Below the pieces are notes generated by a model that saw only the letters and a program-made list of their open reading frames with translations, searched no databases and was not told where the DNA came from. The position numbers and the translations under genes were made by a program. This document shows positions 38,701 through 52,028 of a DNA stretch of 64,000 nt, piece by piece; the first letter of the stretch is position 1; the number at the start of each line of letters is the position of its first letter. The stretch comes from Setaria digitata (Eukaryota; Nematoda; Chromadorea; Rhabditida; Setariidae): contig RCAB01000171.1 of the NCBI GenBank assembly GCA_003640385.1, positions 1 through 64,000 of the forward strand, read 5' to 3'.

Positions 38701-41700
38701 TTCCCCATACAGAGCCAGCAGCCATTCATCTCCCTGCACAAACTGAAATAGAGTTGAAGCGAGGATCAGAAGAAAAAGTAGAAACAACAGTTGGGATCCA
38801 GTCCGAATCACATTTGGTCCTTCCCGAACTGCCATCGAATTCGATTTTTCCACCTGCAACAAATCCACCAGTAGCAGAAGGAATTTCACCCATTAAAGAG
38901 GTCTGCGATCTGAAACAATTGACTGCTTAAATTTCCCCATTTTTACAAATAAAATGTTAGGAATGCAAGTTCAGCAAAAATGAATAATGATACTTTTTTT
39001 TCTAATAGAGAAGGAAGCAGATGAGCTGGAATTGCGTAAAAAGTTCCATCCGTTTAGAAAAATGAGAAACAGACTTGAGAAATATTGTTAGATGATATGT
39101 TGTATAGCTACCAGTTGTGCCAAAAAGCAAAATTGTATGGATCTAATACTGAACTCTAAAATCTATGTCATAGGAAGCGCGTTGGAATCCTTTAGCGGAC
39201 AAAGGCACAGGAAATGCCGATGGAGCTGTGCAAGGAAGCGAAGTAAAAACAAATATCGTGGAGGAAGATGGGCTGGTAAGCTATTTTCAATTAATCAGCT
39301 TGGACTGTATGTGGTTCAAATGGTTCAAATTGCCTGTTGTGTAGTCTGCATTATAATAGATATTCTTTCAAATGATAATGTGAATTGTAGTATAAACAAA
39401 CGTACGTAAAGGTCAGTTGTTGATTGGCAACTCATGTAAACGAGCAACCACTTGCCTTCCTTTATTGGCAGCAATTTGATGAAAAATGAGGAAGTGAATT
39501 TATTTCCTCACCTGTAGCGTAATTTTAGGATTTAATGCTGGGTGTTCATTTAGATTTATGTTGTTTGAATGATGCTTGCTGTTTCTTGTGTGGAGTCATT
39601 TCCTCGTTTTATAGGGTTATTGCATAAAAGGTGTGTGTGACAAAGTTTACGAAACTCATGTAATCAACGAGAAACAGAACACAGAATATTTGTTTTTGAT
39701 TGGCAGATGGCTCAGCAAATTGATTAGTATTGCACGATATTTACTACCCTCAGCAATAAGTAACATCGACGATGCAGGTGCTGTTTGTATGACTTTTGTA
39801 GCCATCGACAATGTACACATGTTGTATACAACCTATATTTGTTGTTAAAGTCTTAGTTCTGTTCAGTAGAGGATCCTTTGCCATGCTAGTTTGATTTCCT
39901 GTTGGCAAAGCGGCGGTCATTTATTGTTTCTTTCCTTTTTTTTTTCTTTTTGTTTTTTTATTTGTAATCCTCTTTCGGTATTTCTCACTGGGGTTGACTT
40001 GCATTATTCTTGATAATTTTATTAATAGCTAATAATTTAACTTATTTACTGCTAACGTTTGTTTTGGTTTTTTAATTTTGTGGACCTAACAAGCATTATC
40101 ATTTACAGGAGTTTTGGTGACATTATTTGTTCCTATCTGTTTAGTAATTCATTTATTGCGGATACTAGTTTTTGCGGATGCTTGTGACAAAGTTAATTTT
40201 GATCGACGAACACTCCATAATGCATTGACGGTTATTCGACAGCGCGAAATCCAAATAAAGGTAAATTGCTTCTGCGTTTTTCTCATATGGCCCTTTTTTT
40301 TTCGTTGTTATATGGATTTGTTTTTTTTGTACCTTCGCTTAATATTAATTCAGTAGCTGAACCAGTTTCATACCACTAGCGTTCTAATCAGCGTTACCTG
40401 TGATATGCATATAACTAATTGTGTTACACTGGCCATAATATACATTCATTTATCGAAGTCTTGATTTAAGGTGAAAGAGCAATGAGGATAAATTGAACAC
40501 TAGTTTGATTTCGTAATAAATTATGAAGCGGTTTTCACTTTTGCTCTCCACATAAAAATCATATCATTTATTATTAGTTATTTGATCATTTAGTTAATTG
40601 CTGTTTTAGCTGATGCAGGCCGAAATAGAGAATGGGAAAAAGACATGGAATGCCGAAATGGACGAGAAATTCAGAAGTTTACAATCAGAAATGGTGCAGT
40701 TTAAAGCGAAGTAATTTTTGACTTTTTTGACGAACTGGGAAAAGAGTGGTTTTTAAACCTCTAGATTTTACTGAAAGTTATTGTTTCGCTTGGTTCTGGG
40801 AATCTTGTCATATAGTCTGTGATGTTACTTTATAGATGCCATGTGCTTGAAGAAGAAAATGATAGCCTGAAAGCAGAAACTGATGAGACGAGTCAAATGG
40901 TCGAAAGAGAACGTCTAAAATGCAGAGATTTAACAGAGCAAAATAAAAATCTTGTAGAGAAAAATGAGGTTTTCTTTTGCCGTAATGATTGTAACTATAT
41001 AACATACTAGCTATTATTGGATGTAGGTTGGAAAGTTTCTATGTAACGTACTAGTCACAGTTTTTATATTTCTTTTTTCGTAGTATATATATATATATAT
41101 ATATATTTATCTTTTTTCGTTTTTTTTTTTTTTAACTGCGATAATTGGGGAAAATTTTTTTGTCATTTGTAAGTGAAAATACTATAATTTAGATATGGCT
41201 GAACAAAAAGAAAAAAAGCAAATTTCGGTTTTTACCGTTCCTGTATGCATTTTAAATATATACTTTTCAGTTGTTAACGAAACAAATATCAGGAATTCAT
41301 GACACTGTAGGATTATTACGTGAGGAAAATGAACGTTTGACTAGTGAAGTGACACAGAAGAGTGCACAACTGATACGTCTTGAGTCAGAAGGAAATTCTC
41401 ATTCACTCGAAATTAAAAATCTAAAAGATCAGCTGAAAGTAACTTTTTTTTTTTTTTGTGAAATTTAACCGATTTTTTGTACGGGTTAGTCCGAATTAAA
41501 TATAAATGCCAATTATGCAGTTTACCTTAATTGCAAAAGGTAGCTTCATATAAATTACATACCACAATGAGATAATTTTCTTGACAGTTGACGAAAGACG
41601 AATTTCTGGTAGTGTGTTTTTATTACTTATGTACTTTTCCAGACATCCTTAGCAGAAAGCAAAATGTTGCATGAGCGTGTAAAAGAATTGCAAAATGAAA

Positions 41701-44700
41701 CTGTTCAATTGTCAGAAATTATAAATGAAATGCATTATTCGGATAATGGGGTCGCTTCTGATCAGCCAGCAGTTACTCAGGCAGGAAATGGTGAAGAAGG
41801 ACAGAAAGATATGAATGGTCAGGTTCTTTTCTTGTTCGGTATTGATTCGTGAAGGCTGTGGGATAATTCTCAAATATATTGGTTCTGTTGTTTCTGCCAA
41901 AATTTCTGAGGATTTCTAGTTATGCATAAACTCTGCAGCTGTTTATCATTCATGTTACTTATGTTCTGCCGCTGCATTTAATTAGAATGGGTTTGGTCCA
42001 CATCAGGAAATCCTGTTAATTTTTTCCCCTGACAAGGTTTAGCTATTTGATAAGTTTTAGAAGTTGATGGCTCGGATTTCTTTCTCTTCATCAAAAAAAA
42101 ATAGATTTGTTCAGTGAATAGTTTCAAAAAAAGCATGTGATTTATACAAAGTATAGAATATAAAAGTGTATTATTAGAGATAGAGGATAATGTTAGTGTT
42201 TAGATGTGCTGGAAAATATGGTTATCTTTCCCGGTGTTTTCTATGAAATCATTTAGGTGGAAACGGCTGGTCAGATTTTGATGAATTTGAGATAGAAAAT
42301 CCAACAGCACCAGAAGTCCGAGAAAGATCGAACAGGGAGCGTGGGTCGGTTCCACGGTTCTCATCAGCTGATATTATGGAGGTTGCGAAACTTAGAGTGC
42401 AATTAAGAACTGTCGAGACTGACTTAGATCAGGCAAAGTATGCTTTAAAACTCTTGTTTTATCCAATTAGCAATGTGATGTAATAAAGATTTTTGAATAA
42501 TAATGCTTTCATTAGGTTATTGTTTCTTCTTTACTACTGTTACTCCCCTGTAGTATAAGAATAACATCCTTCTGTAATATATAACGTAAATCGTTGCAGA
42601 AGGTCTTTGTGCATAACTCGTTAATGAGTAGTTAGAATTTATTGAAGAAGGCTTATGTTAGTCATTGGTAGTTCCTCCAAAGTATTTTCTTTTTTCGGAA
42701 AATTTCACTACTTATTTAAAGACTTTTTCGTTAATTCTAGGTGAATCATTCTCTTCATCCAGAGATTTCCTAAATGTATGTTAAATAGACTTTAATTAGG
42801 CTGTGCTTGTGACTGAATCTAGTATGTAATAAATATGTCTCTTAATGTCACTGAGTTTAACATATAAATATATCTCATAGTGATGTCTAAGTGTCCTATA
42901 TATTTCATGGTTTAGATTGACTTTACAAAAGCAATTAAATGAACGAGATCATCTGATTCGTAAAGTTGAGCTGGCCGAAGCAGAAGCTATGAAACGGTTG
43001 AAAGAAGTGGAGGCGAAAGAAGCAGAAAGAGTTGAAGCACACAATCAGTTCAAAAGAATTTTGGGGATGGTCGAAGAACGAGTACATTTTTGAGAGTAAC
43101 AGAATAAAGTAATTGTATACTATACTAACTATTTCGTTCTATTCAAGTGAAAATTGAAGGAAGCGAAATTACGAAGTGCAGAGGAACTGACAGATAAGTT
43201 GCGTAACGAAGCGATGAAATGGCAAGAAGAAGTGCGACAATTGGAAGGTCAGAAAAAAGCTGTGGAATTTAAATTGATGGTATCGTAATTAAATCTTCTT
43301 TGTAAGATTTTTTAAGGGATAATAGCCTCTTTGATACGCTTTTTGCCCTTTGAGGTTAATTTATTGCTGTTCGTAAGGGTTTTACGTATGGTGAAGTTTT
43401 TGCTGGTTGCAGATTGGTATCTTTCTTTTCTCGTCATATAATTTATCAGTAAAACTAGTGGTAGGCCCACTCATGCATTCTTTTCTGGCATATTTTTCCA
43501 CTGTCTAAAGTTTGAGATTATTTGATAGAATTAATGTACTATAATAGTAGTTCTAATGCTGTGTTACTGCAACAAAATCGTTTTGAATTGGGATTTAAGG
43601 AAAAAGTGACATATATCTTTCATATGCCTGAAGTAGTTATATCTGTATCTGTTTTTCCCGCTTTGTAGGAAGCTGATCAGGAACTGAAACGTTTGAAAGC
43701 GGAATATGCTAAATTAGAGACGCGAAATTTTCATGAAATACGCCAATACAAACAAACGATAGCAGCTTTACAACAGCAGGTTTTGAGAAATTTTCATTCA
43801 CCTTATGCATCTTGCATATAATTTTTATTTACTTATTTGTTTGTAGATGACTTGTTGAGCTAGTAATATCAGTATTATCCTGGGAAAATTAATTTTTCTA
43901 TCCTTGTTATCCTCTATTACCATTGAATTGTGTACTTCATTAATTGTCCGGTTTTTGAAGAGTTTGAAATAGGGAATGAAATTGCAGTCAGCAGAGCAAG
44001 CTCATCTGTCAAATCCATCATCAAATATTCCTGACAACGCCAGTGTATTGAATATTTCGGCATCATCATCATTAGATCGTGATTATAGTGTAGGTACTGG
44101 CCTCGCTGCTTTACGATTACCTCATGTACGACCTTTATGGGATGACGATCCATCCGAAGTTTGTTTCTTCATTCTAGGATTTCGAACTTTTCATTTTTTT
44201 TTCGACTATCAGCTAAATGTCATGAATAGTCTTCGAAACAGTGTGTTAAAAAGGGTTAAAAACGGAACAGGAGTTGCGATTCCAGATTTGCAGTAGTGTA
44301 GCTCCCTCTTGAACGTATTCTCTTCTGTTTCAGCCCAAGGATTTCCCTAAAACTTTGATGAAGACAGACCTCGGATTTGTAGTTTTCGATGGTCTTTCAC
44401 TTTGTCTATATCATGAATTTATTTAGATTTTCTCATCTCGTGGTGAATCGTCATTGTTGAAGAAGACAGATCCTCTGCTGAATGACATAACACTGGAAAA
44501 TGGTAATATTAATTATAAAAGAGGATCAAAGCCACGGCGAAGTATTAGGGAACGAGATCATAACGTTGGTATGGATGGTACGCAGTCACGTTATAAGAAG
44601 GTTTGTTTGTTCCACTATGATTTTTAATTGCGACTGATTAGTTGAAAAACCATATAATATTTTATTCATTAGTGGTCACTTGATTTCACGAGTTGCATTC

Positions 44701-45296
44701 TACATGGATTTCTTCAAGGACGCTGATAATGCTAGTATTTCAACGTGTATGGATTGATACGGTTATAATGTGTGATTTTAGTTTGAAAGTTTCATATCTC
44801 AGTTCACTTTTAGATATTAGGATTTTTTTCGGAATGTAAAAATAAAGCGTTGTGTTTGTTTTAGTCGAAATAAGGGTTTAGGTCTCACAAGAGGAAATAT
44901 TGTTCAAATGATGCCCGTATTAGGTTAAGCTAGCTGGGAGATTTGGATTTCCAAGAATCGAACAGGATCAGTTGTTGATTGATTATTGCTTACCTTGTGA
45001 ATGTCATCAATTTATTTTAGGAAAGTAGAAGGATGCGTTCGCGTTCACATGGTCGTCATCCTGGGCATACGGATTACTATCCAATGCTAGGGATGCCTGG
45101 AGCCAATTTGGATTTCAGCAATAGAACAATTCTGAATAAGCAAAATAGCAAAAGTGGTACAGTGTATTATTCATCCGGTGGATCCAATGATGGTCGTTCA
45201 CCTCCACCAGAAATGGCACTTCTTTCCGGTGTTCCACCTCCCGGTCCGATGATTAAAAAACCAACACCACGACCAAAAAGTTTGTCTCTTTATTAA
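35764..45296 (+). CDS. TANGO1: TANGO1/MIA3-like ER exit site cargo receptor (first codons missing)
   Basis: TANGO1 proteins bind bulky cargo such as collagen in the ER lumen and recruit Sec23/Sec24 on the cytosolic side. Twenty-one exons join in phase: 35764-35857, 36272-36405, 36599-36752, 36922-37056, 37389-37528, 37907-38002, 38064-38900, 39174-39275, 39615-39777, 40109-40260, 40610-40710, 40836-40968, 41271-41438, 41643-41817, 42257-42437, 42916-43081, 43160-43279, 43669-43779, 43988-44158, 44427-44600 and 45021-45296, giving 1,260 aa plus a few unseen N-terminal residues. Order: a hydrophobic signal stretch ending GAIA; an SH3-like region starting KLCGDEACS, as in TANGO1 lumenal domains; a His-rich block (exon 37389); a long S/T/P-rich lumenal region (exon 38064); hydrophobic segments LISIARYLLPSAI and VLVTLFVPICLVIHLLRILVF; about 400 residues of coiled coil (LEEENDSLKAETDE, LTLQKQLNERDHL); and a tail with SPPPEM and VPPPGPM resembling the Sec23-binding proline-rich domain. 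Confidence 0.8.
37389..37528 (+). other. histidine-rich lumenal block of the TANGO1-like protein
   Basis: A single 140-bp exon in which about 18 of 47 residues are His, in HSHG, HDHDHSHGHEH and HIHSHG patterns. Both flanking junctions keep frame (phase 1 in, phase 0 out). Such HxH arrays bind zinc or copper in ZIP transporters. I know of no such block in vertebrate or fly TANGO1. Confidence 0.75.
39009..39089 (+). other. possible alternative 3' exon giving a lumenal-only TANGO1 isoform
   Basis: From the phase-0 donor at 38900, an acceptor at ...TAATAGAG (ending 39010) would continue in frame as KEADELELRKKFHPFRKMRN and stop at TAG 39087-39089, before any transmembrane segment. The composition looks coding (charged, helical). 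The main model skips it and joins 38900 to 39174 in phase. Confidence 0.3.
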
Positions 45297-48200
45297 GCCT
45301 ATTTTTATGTTACTAGTGAAAGTTAAGAAGATTCAGCTCCTTAACTTGGTTCCTGATAACTTAAGTGCCAACTAATATCAATGATCTGATATTGTTAGAT
45401 GATTTCGTGCTAATCATTGCTTTTTATTCCCATATGTCTCTTTCCAACTGAAGCATTTTTGGTTTATAGAGTAGGTGTACTTAGTTTATGTGTAGGTTTA
45501 AATGATATTCAAATGTCATTCAAAAAATTATCCTTTTGGTTCGTTTGAATGAGTTTCTTTGTTATTTTTCAGTCATTACATTTTTCAGGTAGTACAGAAC
45601 CATTGGAGAGGCGTTAAAGCTCATGTGTTTTATAAGAAGGTTTGTATATTATGTATGTTCCCTGTCAGCTTTTATACTGTTATGGAAATGCTTTTTTTCT
45701 TTAGTGGGTGATAAATATACTCGGTTATACATAGAAGTAATGTTTTCTTTGTATTCAATCACTTCAATGCTGGGACTGTGATGGCTCTCTTTTTTCCCTT
45801 TTTTTTAATAAAATTTTCGTTGCCTTCCTAAATATTGTTATTTTTGTTGTTTTATTATACATAAAGTGACACGAAAGTAAAGCTTCCTGTTGTGCTGATG
45901 CGAGTATAACAAGTATAAAAGTGTCACACTTCTCCTCTGCACTAATATTAAAATTTCAGCCGGTTCTCTCTCGATGCTGCTGCAACGCAGCCATGTTTCA
46001 AGCACATGGCATTTCGACCAAATTCATCGGTCCAACTTTGCTATATTTTGGCTTTAGTTTTTTCAAAGGAATGTTGAAGTTTGCATGCGTAGAGAATGCT
46101 TCAAATTTTCCTTTAAATATTAGAGCATTAACGATCTCTCCACTAATGTCTATTCGTTACGAGGTCATATACCTTATCTTACAACTGATAGGAACATATT
46201 CATACGAAAGAAATGATAGAAGAAAAAGTGCAATATTTGGAGAAAGAATGGCCGAAAACATTCATCACCCCAACTATTAACTTTCGTATCGTTTCGTGTA
46301 TGGCATTCAGTTTTAATTGTATCACAGCAATGCTTTAAAATACATCAAAAGGGAATGTTGATACTCAGTGGTGATGCGTGAATAATTCTGCAGTGTAACC
46401 TTGAGATAATATTCTCTTAATGAATGCTGTGAAATTCTAACAATACGAGATTCTCTGCGCAGAAATCGTATGAACTGTTTTATCCAGTTGTTACTGAATC
46501 ACGAAAGTTTGTGTCCATTTCTGTTCAAAATTTGATCAAGAATAAAGAAAAAGTATTATAGATAAAAGATAGGAAAAGGTTTTCTGTTTATACGGTTATT
46601 TATATTACTTATATATATATTTTATTCAAATTTTCCTCTTTTTTAAACAATTTTAGTGTGTGACCCTTGCCTGCTTTTTATGGTTGGTTTTTAACCATTA
46701 AAACTTCGAATTATGAGCAATTTTTCATTGTTAAATTCAAGAATTTTTGCTACTTGATATTTGCACCAAAAGAAGCTTCTTTTGCCCAGATAGATTTCAT
46801 TGATTTTGTTTTTAAACTGTAAAATTTGTATGTTAATCTAGATTTTATTTTATGCTAAACAACCGATCAATAACAGAAGTTTTTATTTTCTATCACATTC
46901 TTAACTTTTCTCTCATACGCGAACGAATCTGTTATTATCCTTTTGAAACTAACTATATCAAAAAAATGATTTTTTTCTCCCTACTTTTCTACTTCTTTCC
47001 ATTATCAAAGCTTATCAATTACAAATAAGTTTTCGGTTGCAGTGCTATTTATTTCAACAAACATGACTAAATTTTTTTACGATAAAAATTAAGAAATTTT
47101 GATAATATCTTTTGTGGTTCTGCTGAAATTTAGTTCTGTGCTGCATTTAATTGTCTCTTAATTCACATTATTTAAGCGAGAATGTTGTATCATTTCTGCA
47201 GAAATGATCACTTCCTCAAATCTTCGTATACTTTTCATAAGTAGGCGTAGTCACTGACGTTTACACGTCAAATGGCAGTCTTATATATCAAATCATCGTT
47301 GGCCTCAATTTCTGAGGTGTCGTGTAAGTTAACGAGTTGCATAATTAAACTTTTGTATGGAAATTGTCAGCTTAATAATAATTCATAAGCCGATAGGGAA
47401 AAAATTTCTTACTTCCCACTATCTTCTGCAATCGTTAAAGTAATATGTTTGAAGAATAAAACATTGAAAGTGAACAAAAATTGCTCGTAGGGAGAAGATC
47501 TTTTGCAGTATTTTTTTTATGGATACATTTTGAAATTAAAAGAAAAAGAAAACAATTCGTTTCGGTGGAACTATGCGTTTCGTTATTCTTTTTCAAGCTT
47601 AAACGTTTTAATTTCTGTCTAGAAGTGAGTAACGTTATTTCTCGCTGATAATTACTGATAACAAGCATGGTTCTTGCCACTGATAACGCTCAACTTTTGT
47701 GCCTTTAAATGATTAAAATTTCCGAGGATGGAGCAATTTGCTGAATCGCTCAACATAATCCAGATCCTGGCATATTTATATTTACAGCGATTTGAAATCT
47801 CTTCACATTTCGCCAGTCATGTAATTGTGATAAAAGTGGTATGCCTGTTTTAAAATGTACCAACAAACATCGAGAATCACCAGATGATAAAGTAAAACGG
47901 ACAAAGAGTTGTTGAACTTTGAGCAGCCACTTCTTCGTACTACTGCTTGATATCAGTAACTGTTATCAAATAACGTCTCTCTTTGCTTGCTTCTTCTTTC
48001 CTTAAGCATTATGAAATGATCAGTCTTATGAGAACCTATTCTGCTTGCTTGCTTATCAATTATCACCTATTGCTTGTATCATATAGGCCCTCTCAGAATC
48101 TCAACTATCCCAGTATTTATTAAATGGTAGATAACGAATGTTCACGCTCACCTTTCACATCATCGAACTACTAATTCTCGGCTTTTTTCTTAAATAAAAA

Positions 48201-49155
48201 AAAAAAATCAAACGAATTATTTAGCTTGTGCCAACTTTACTTGCTTCCATGTTGGATATAAGTGAAATATTGTTGCAATAAATATGATTTTATTCAGTTT
48301 CACGCACAACTTTTGCCTAGTAAAAGTATCCTTTTTCTGCTATTACAACACCAGCATGGCGGAGAATGAGAGAAGAGAAATATCTAGTTGTATTTTATCA
48401 CTTAATAAATTAATATAACAGATTTCAAAAGAAGCCCGAAATACAAAATTAATTTTGTACTGAAATTTGAGAAAAGAGAAATTAAAAAAAAAAAAAGACT
48501 TCAACTGCCAACTATAAAAACAATTAATCAATTAATTAGCAGTCACAACACCATCGACCACTCACCTCACCCACTCATTCTAGCACTGAAGAAATTGGAA
48601 ACAGTGGGAGATGGTTTGTATTCGAGTTGCCAAAATTTGCAGCAAATTGGCGCTTATCAAAGAGGACTGAAATGAAGGATATCGAAATTTTCAATTTCTA
48701 AATCTGAACTGATCTCTGGAAACTCTCATCACATTTAGTCCTTTTCATTGCGTTCCTCTTTGTTCGTTTAAAATTCGAAATTATTTATACGAAGAGAATA
48801 ATTGAACTGATCTTTTAATTCTGAAATTATTTTATTCCGTGAATAAGTTTAACTTATCCTGTTGGCTTAATTTATACATATCGTACATATCGCTTTTATT
48901 GTTCATTATATATGTATTTTGAATCATAATTTATTTTTTCCCTTTTAATTTTGCCCTTCTCTTTTTTCTACTCTTTTTTTTTTGTTTGAAATCAGTTTTA
49001 ACATTTTTGTCCCAAATTTTAAGCTGTTTGGTATTTTCTTCTTCTTTTATCGATGTGTAATACTTAAGAAGTGATACTAAATGATTTGGTAGTTGCTACG
49101 ACAGGACACATTTTAAACACCTTAAATTTGTAGCACTCAGTTATAACTACTCAAT
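45297..49155. other. 3' UTR of the TANGO1-like gene and intergenic region
   Basis: An AATAAA at 46541-46546 could end a 3' UTR of about 1.2 kb. A 119-residue plus-strand frame at 45921-46280 follows a TTTCAG but has no protein-like organisation and no consistent partner, so it is treated as UTR. The rest is AT-rich without supported exons. A pyrimidine stretch and acceptor-like TAGCACTCAG (ending 49139) just before the nucleotidase ATG may be a spliced-leader site. Confidence 0.5.
45589..45617 (+). other. possible alternative last exon of the TANGO1-like gene
   Basis: A GTTTGT donor inside the last exon (after 45279, phase 1) can join a TTTTTCAG acceptor ending at 45588, giving the C-terminus ...RPKSSTEPLERR instead of ...RPKSLSLY. 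Both are open and short. Confidence 0.35.
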
Positions 49156-52028
49156 ATGTATGGCGCTATAAATAATATGGTTTCCAGGTATATGGCTCAT
49201 TCGGAAATACGACCAAAAATCCGGAAAGAGGGCATTTATGTGTCTCCAACAAGCTCATTTCTCACCATAGCTGTACTTGTAACTGTTTTACTCGCATCAT
49301 TTATTGCTCTAATTAAAAATATGCAAAAGCCAGGGTGCTATCATCGACCATATAATGCTTCACAACTTGGTAAGTATTTATTAACAATATTGAGAAATCT
49401 CAACGAAATCTGAACATTGGGAAATTAATGTTTTGCTTAAGATTTCTTTTTAGTTATAAAGTTATAAATATATTCACTAAATTTATATGTTGATCGATTT
49501 AGTATCTTTTTATTCATTTTCTGTTACTTTACGGATTAGCTTTTTGAGACTTTTTACCAGTTCGGTATAACTCATTCAGTCTTTGTTCTGCTAACTTTGA
49601 TCAGTTTCTTATACGTGTCAGAATATTCTTATTCCATGTCTGATGGTTTATGTTTCTTATTCTTATCTAGTATTGTGAATAACTTATGCTGTGAATAAAT
49701 TAATTTCGTGACATTGAATGTAAGACTAGGTGATTGAAAGATCAGGACATTTTTCCATATTCAGTGAAGAAATTTTCAGAAGTATTCTTTTTTTCCCTCC
49801 ATTTGTTTTTTTTCCTTTTTTTTTTTTTCGAGTTTGACAGTAAGTTTTGCTATATGCTGATATTATAGGACATGAAGTTTTGTTAGATGATGGATCTCAT
49901 GAATATCGTATAATGGCTGTGACAGATCTTGATAAAAGCAGTAAACATCCAATGGATGAGAATCGATGGCAAAGTTTTGTAGTATTCGGCATTCTTAAAA
50001 TAAATAAGGAATACACTGAAGCATCTCTTCAATGGAACGATAAAGCAGAAGTAGAGTTTGTTGCTGTTTATAAGTAAAGCTGTTAAATCTCACTCTGTAA
50101 CCGTTCTTTATTTAGTTCATCAGCGAGCATGAAACTACTCGTCTATTTATTGTTTTGTAAATTGTTATTCGAAGTGTGAGAATTGTGCACATTTTCTGAA
50201 AATAGTGATATTTTTTGCTAAATGTGTTGTAATTAGGCATGTTTTCAGTAGTGTTCAGATTGTTTCAGGAACACTTATTATATCAGCTCTTTACTGTAGA
50301 TCTCACTTTATTCGACAATTGCTGCTGATGGGCGATCAATGGAACTTTCAGATCTTGCTGTTTTTGATGGAAAGTTACTGTCAATAGATGATCGAACAGG
50401 AATTGTTTATCGGATCGAAGGAAACTTAGCTTATCCTTGGGTTTTTTTTTCTTTCATTTGTCTGTTTTTTGTTCAAAATTTTCAAGAGAATTGTATAGCT
50501 TTTTGTTTTCAAAGTTTTAAAATTTCAATGTTAAGTAAAAGAATTGCAATTATTCAAGATTTACATCAGTGACGGTCCTGGGAATGCAACAAAAGGCTTC
50601 AAGGGTGAATGGATGACAGTGAAAGATGGTAATCTTTACGTTGGTGGACTTGGAAAAGAATGGACAACAGGGCAAGGTGTATTTGTCAACGATAACCCAA
50701 TGTGGATTAAGGTGCATTTACGTAGTTTCTGTAAACAAATTCAAGCATAATAAATAAATCATTATCCCATTTTAATATTTGACATTTTTACTGCATTGGT
50801 GAGGTTTTGGATATGAGTTTTCAACAAGTTAGACTAAAGTCTTTAGAAATCATTTGTTGTATTTTCCTTATCTTAATAGTATCATTTTTCGGATGCAGAT
50901 AGCAGCAACGTTTTTGATAGTACAATGACTGCAGACTGCAGTAGTTAGTTGTAATAATTTCCATGGCGCATTTGTAACTGTAATAATTAACAGAAATAGT
51001 TAATCTGAGTAGTACAGTAAGTTTAATAATTAGCTTGTAAGAAGCTCACTTCACCGGATCAAGGATAGCTGGCTTGATTTGAGTTTCGATTTTTACTATG
51101 AATTATGATGGCAGAGAATTCCGCATAATTTTCTTCTGATTAAATAATCATTTATTGTGCAGTGATTTCTAGCAGTTTGTCAAAAACAATATTTAGCGTG
51201 TAACACCTGAGGGTAGTGTTGAACATATCAGCTGGGTGAACGAATACAAAAAACTACGTTCGGTAGTTGGAATCGAATGGCCTGGTTATATGATACATGA
51301 ATCAGTGCAGTGGTCAGAAGTCCACAAAAAGTGGTTCTTTTTGCCCAGACGGGCTAGTAAACAACCATACACTGAAACAGAAGATGAAGAAAGAGGTTAG
51401 TAGTCAGTAATTAAACAGTAAACATAAAACGAGTCATGTATTTTACTACATCACTGTTACTTTCAGTGGTGTGAAAAAAGATTTTCTAAGTTTTCTGATA
51501 TCCTTGCCGGTGAGCTTCCTTTCCCATTATGTCGATGGAGATTTGAGATAAGAATATATATGAAAGATTGATTACTTGCAAATGCTGGTAGCAATGATTA
51601 AGTATTCGTATGCGGTTATATTTGTAATTAATATCTGGTTATTTGTCTTGCGAATTTATTTGTTAAAGTAATAAGCAGCTGTGTGGCTCAGTAAAAAATG
51701 CGTTTTGTAATGGTTGAATTTAATCAACTTATTAGTTGATTATCCATTTCTTACTTCAGGTACAAATTACTTACTTGTTGCTTCGGAAGACTTCTCTGAT
51801 ATAAAATATCAACGTATTGGTACATTAACTGGTTCTAGAGGCTTTTCGGCTTTCCAGTTCGTACCTGGTACTAATGACTGTGTTATTGTGGCATTAAAGT
51901 CGGAGGAAAAAGACGGTATTCCGGTAGCAAGTTATATAACAGTATTCAATCACGAAGTGGGTCATTTCCTGTTGGATGAAGTACCTCTGGTCGGTGAATT
52001 CAAGTACGAAGGACTGGCATTTGTTTGA
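49156..52028 (+). CDS. apy-1: calcium-activated nucleotidase (apyrase, CANT1 family)
   Basis: Hydrolyses nucleoside di- and triphosphates (UDP and GDP preferred in the vertebrate enzyme) in the ER/Golgi lumen or after secretion; it needs calcium. Six exons join in phase: 49156-49369, 49869-50050, 50300-50440, 50559-50711, 51197-51395 and 51760-52028, giving 385 aa, close to the family's usual length. The N-terminus is cytosolic ([10 protein letters not shown]), then one signal-anchor segment at about residues 34-55 ([20 protein letters not shown]). The five-bladed propeller domain follows with family hallmarks: [91 protein letters not shown] and a KYEGLAFV C-terminus. The donor for exon 2 is GTAGAG at 50051; the next GTAAAG would break the frame. 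An AATAAA at 52756 is a distant poly(A) candidate. Confidence 0.92.

Noticed and set aside
45921..46280. 119-residue plus-strand frame after the TANGO1-like gene
   Set aside because: It follows an acceptor-like TTTCAG but shows no domain, no repeat of family motifs and no phase-consistent upstream exon beyond chance. It lies before a likely poly(A) signal and is best read as 3' UTR.
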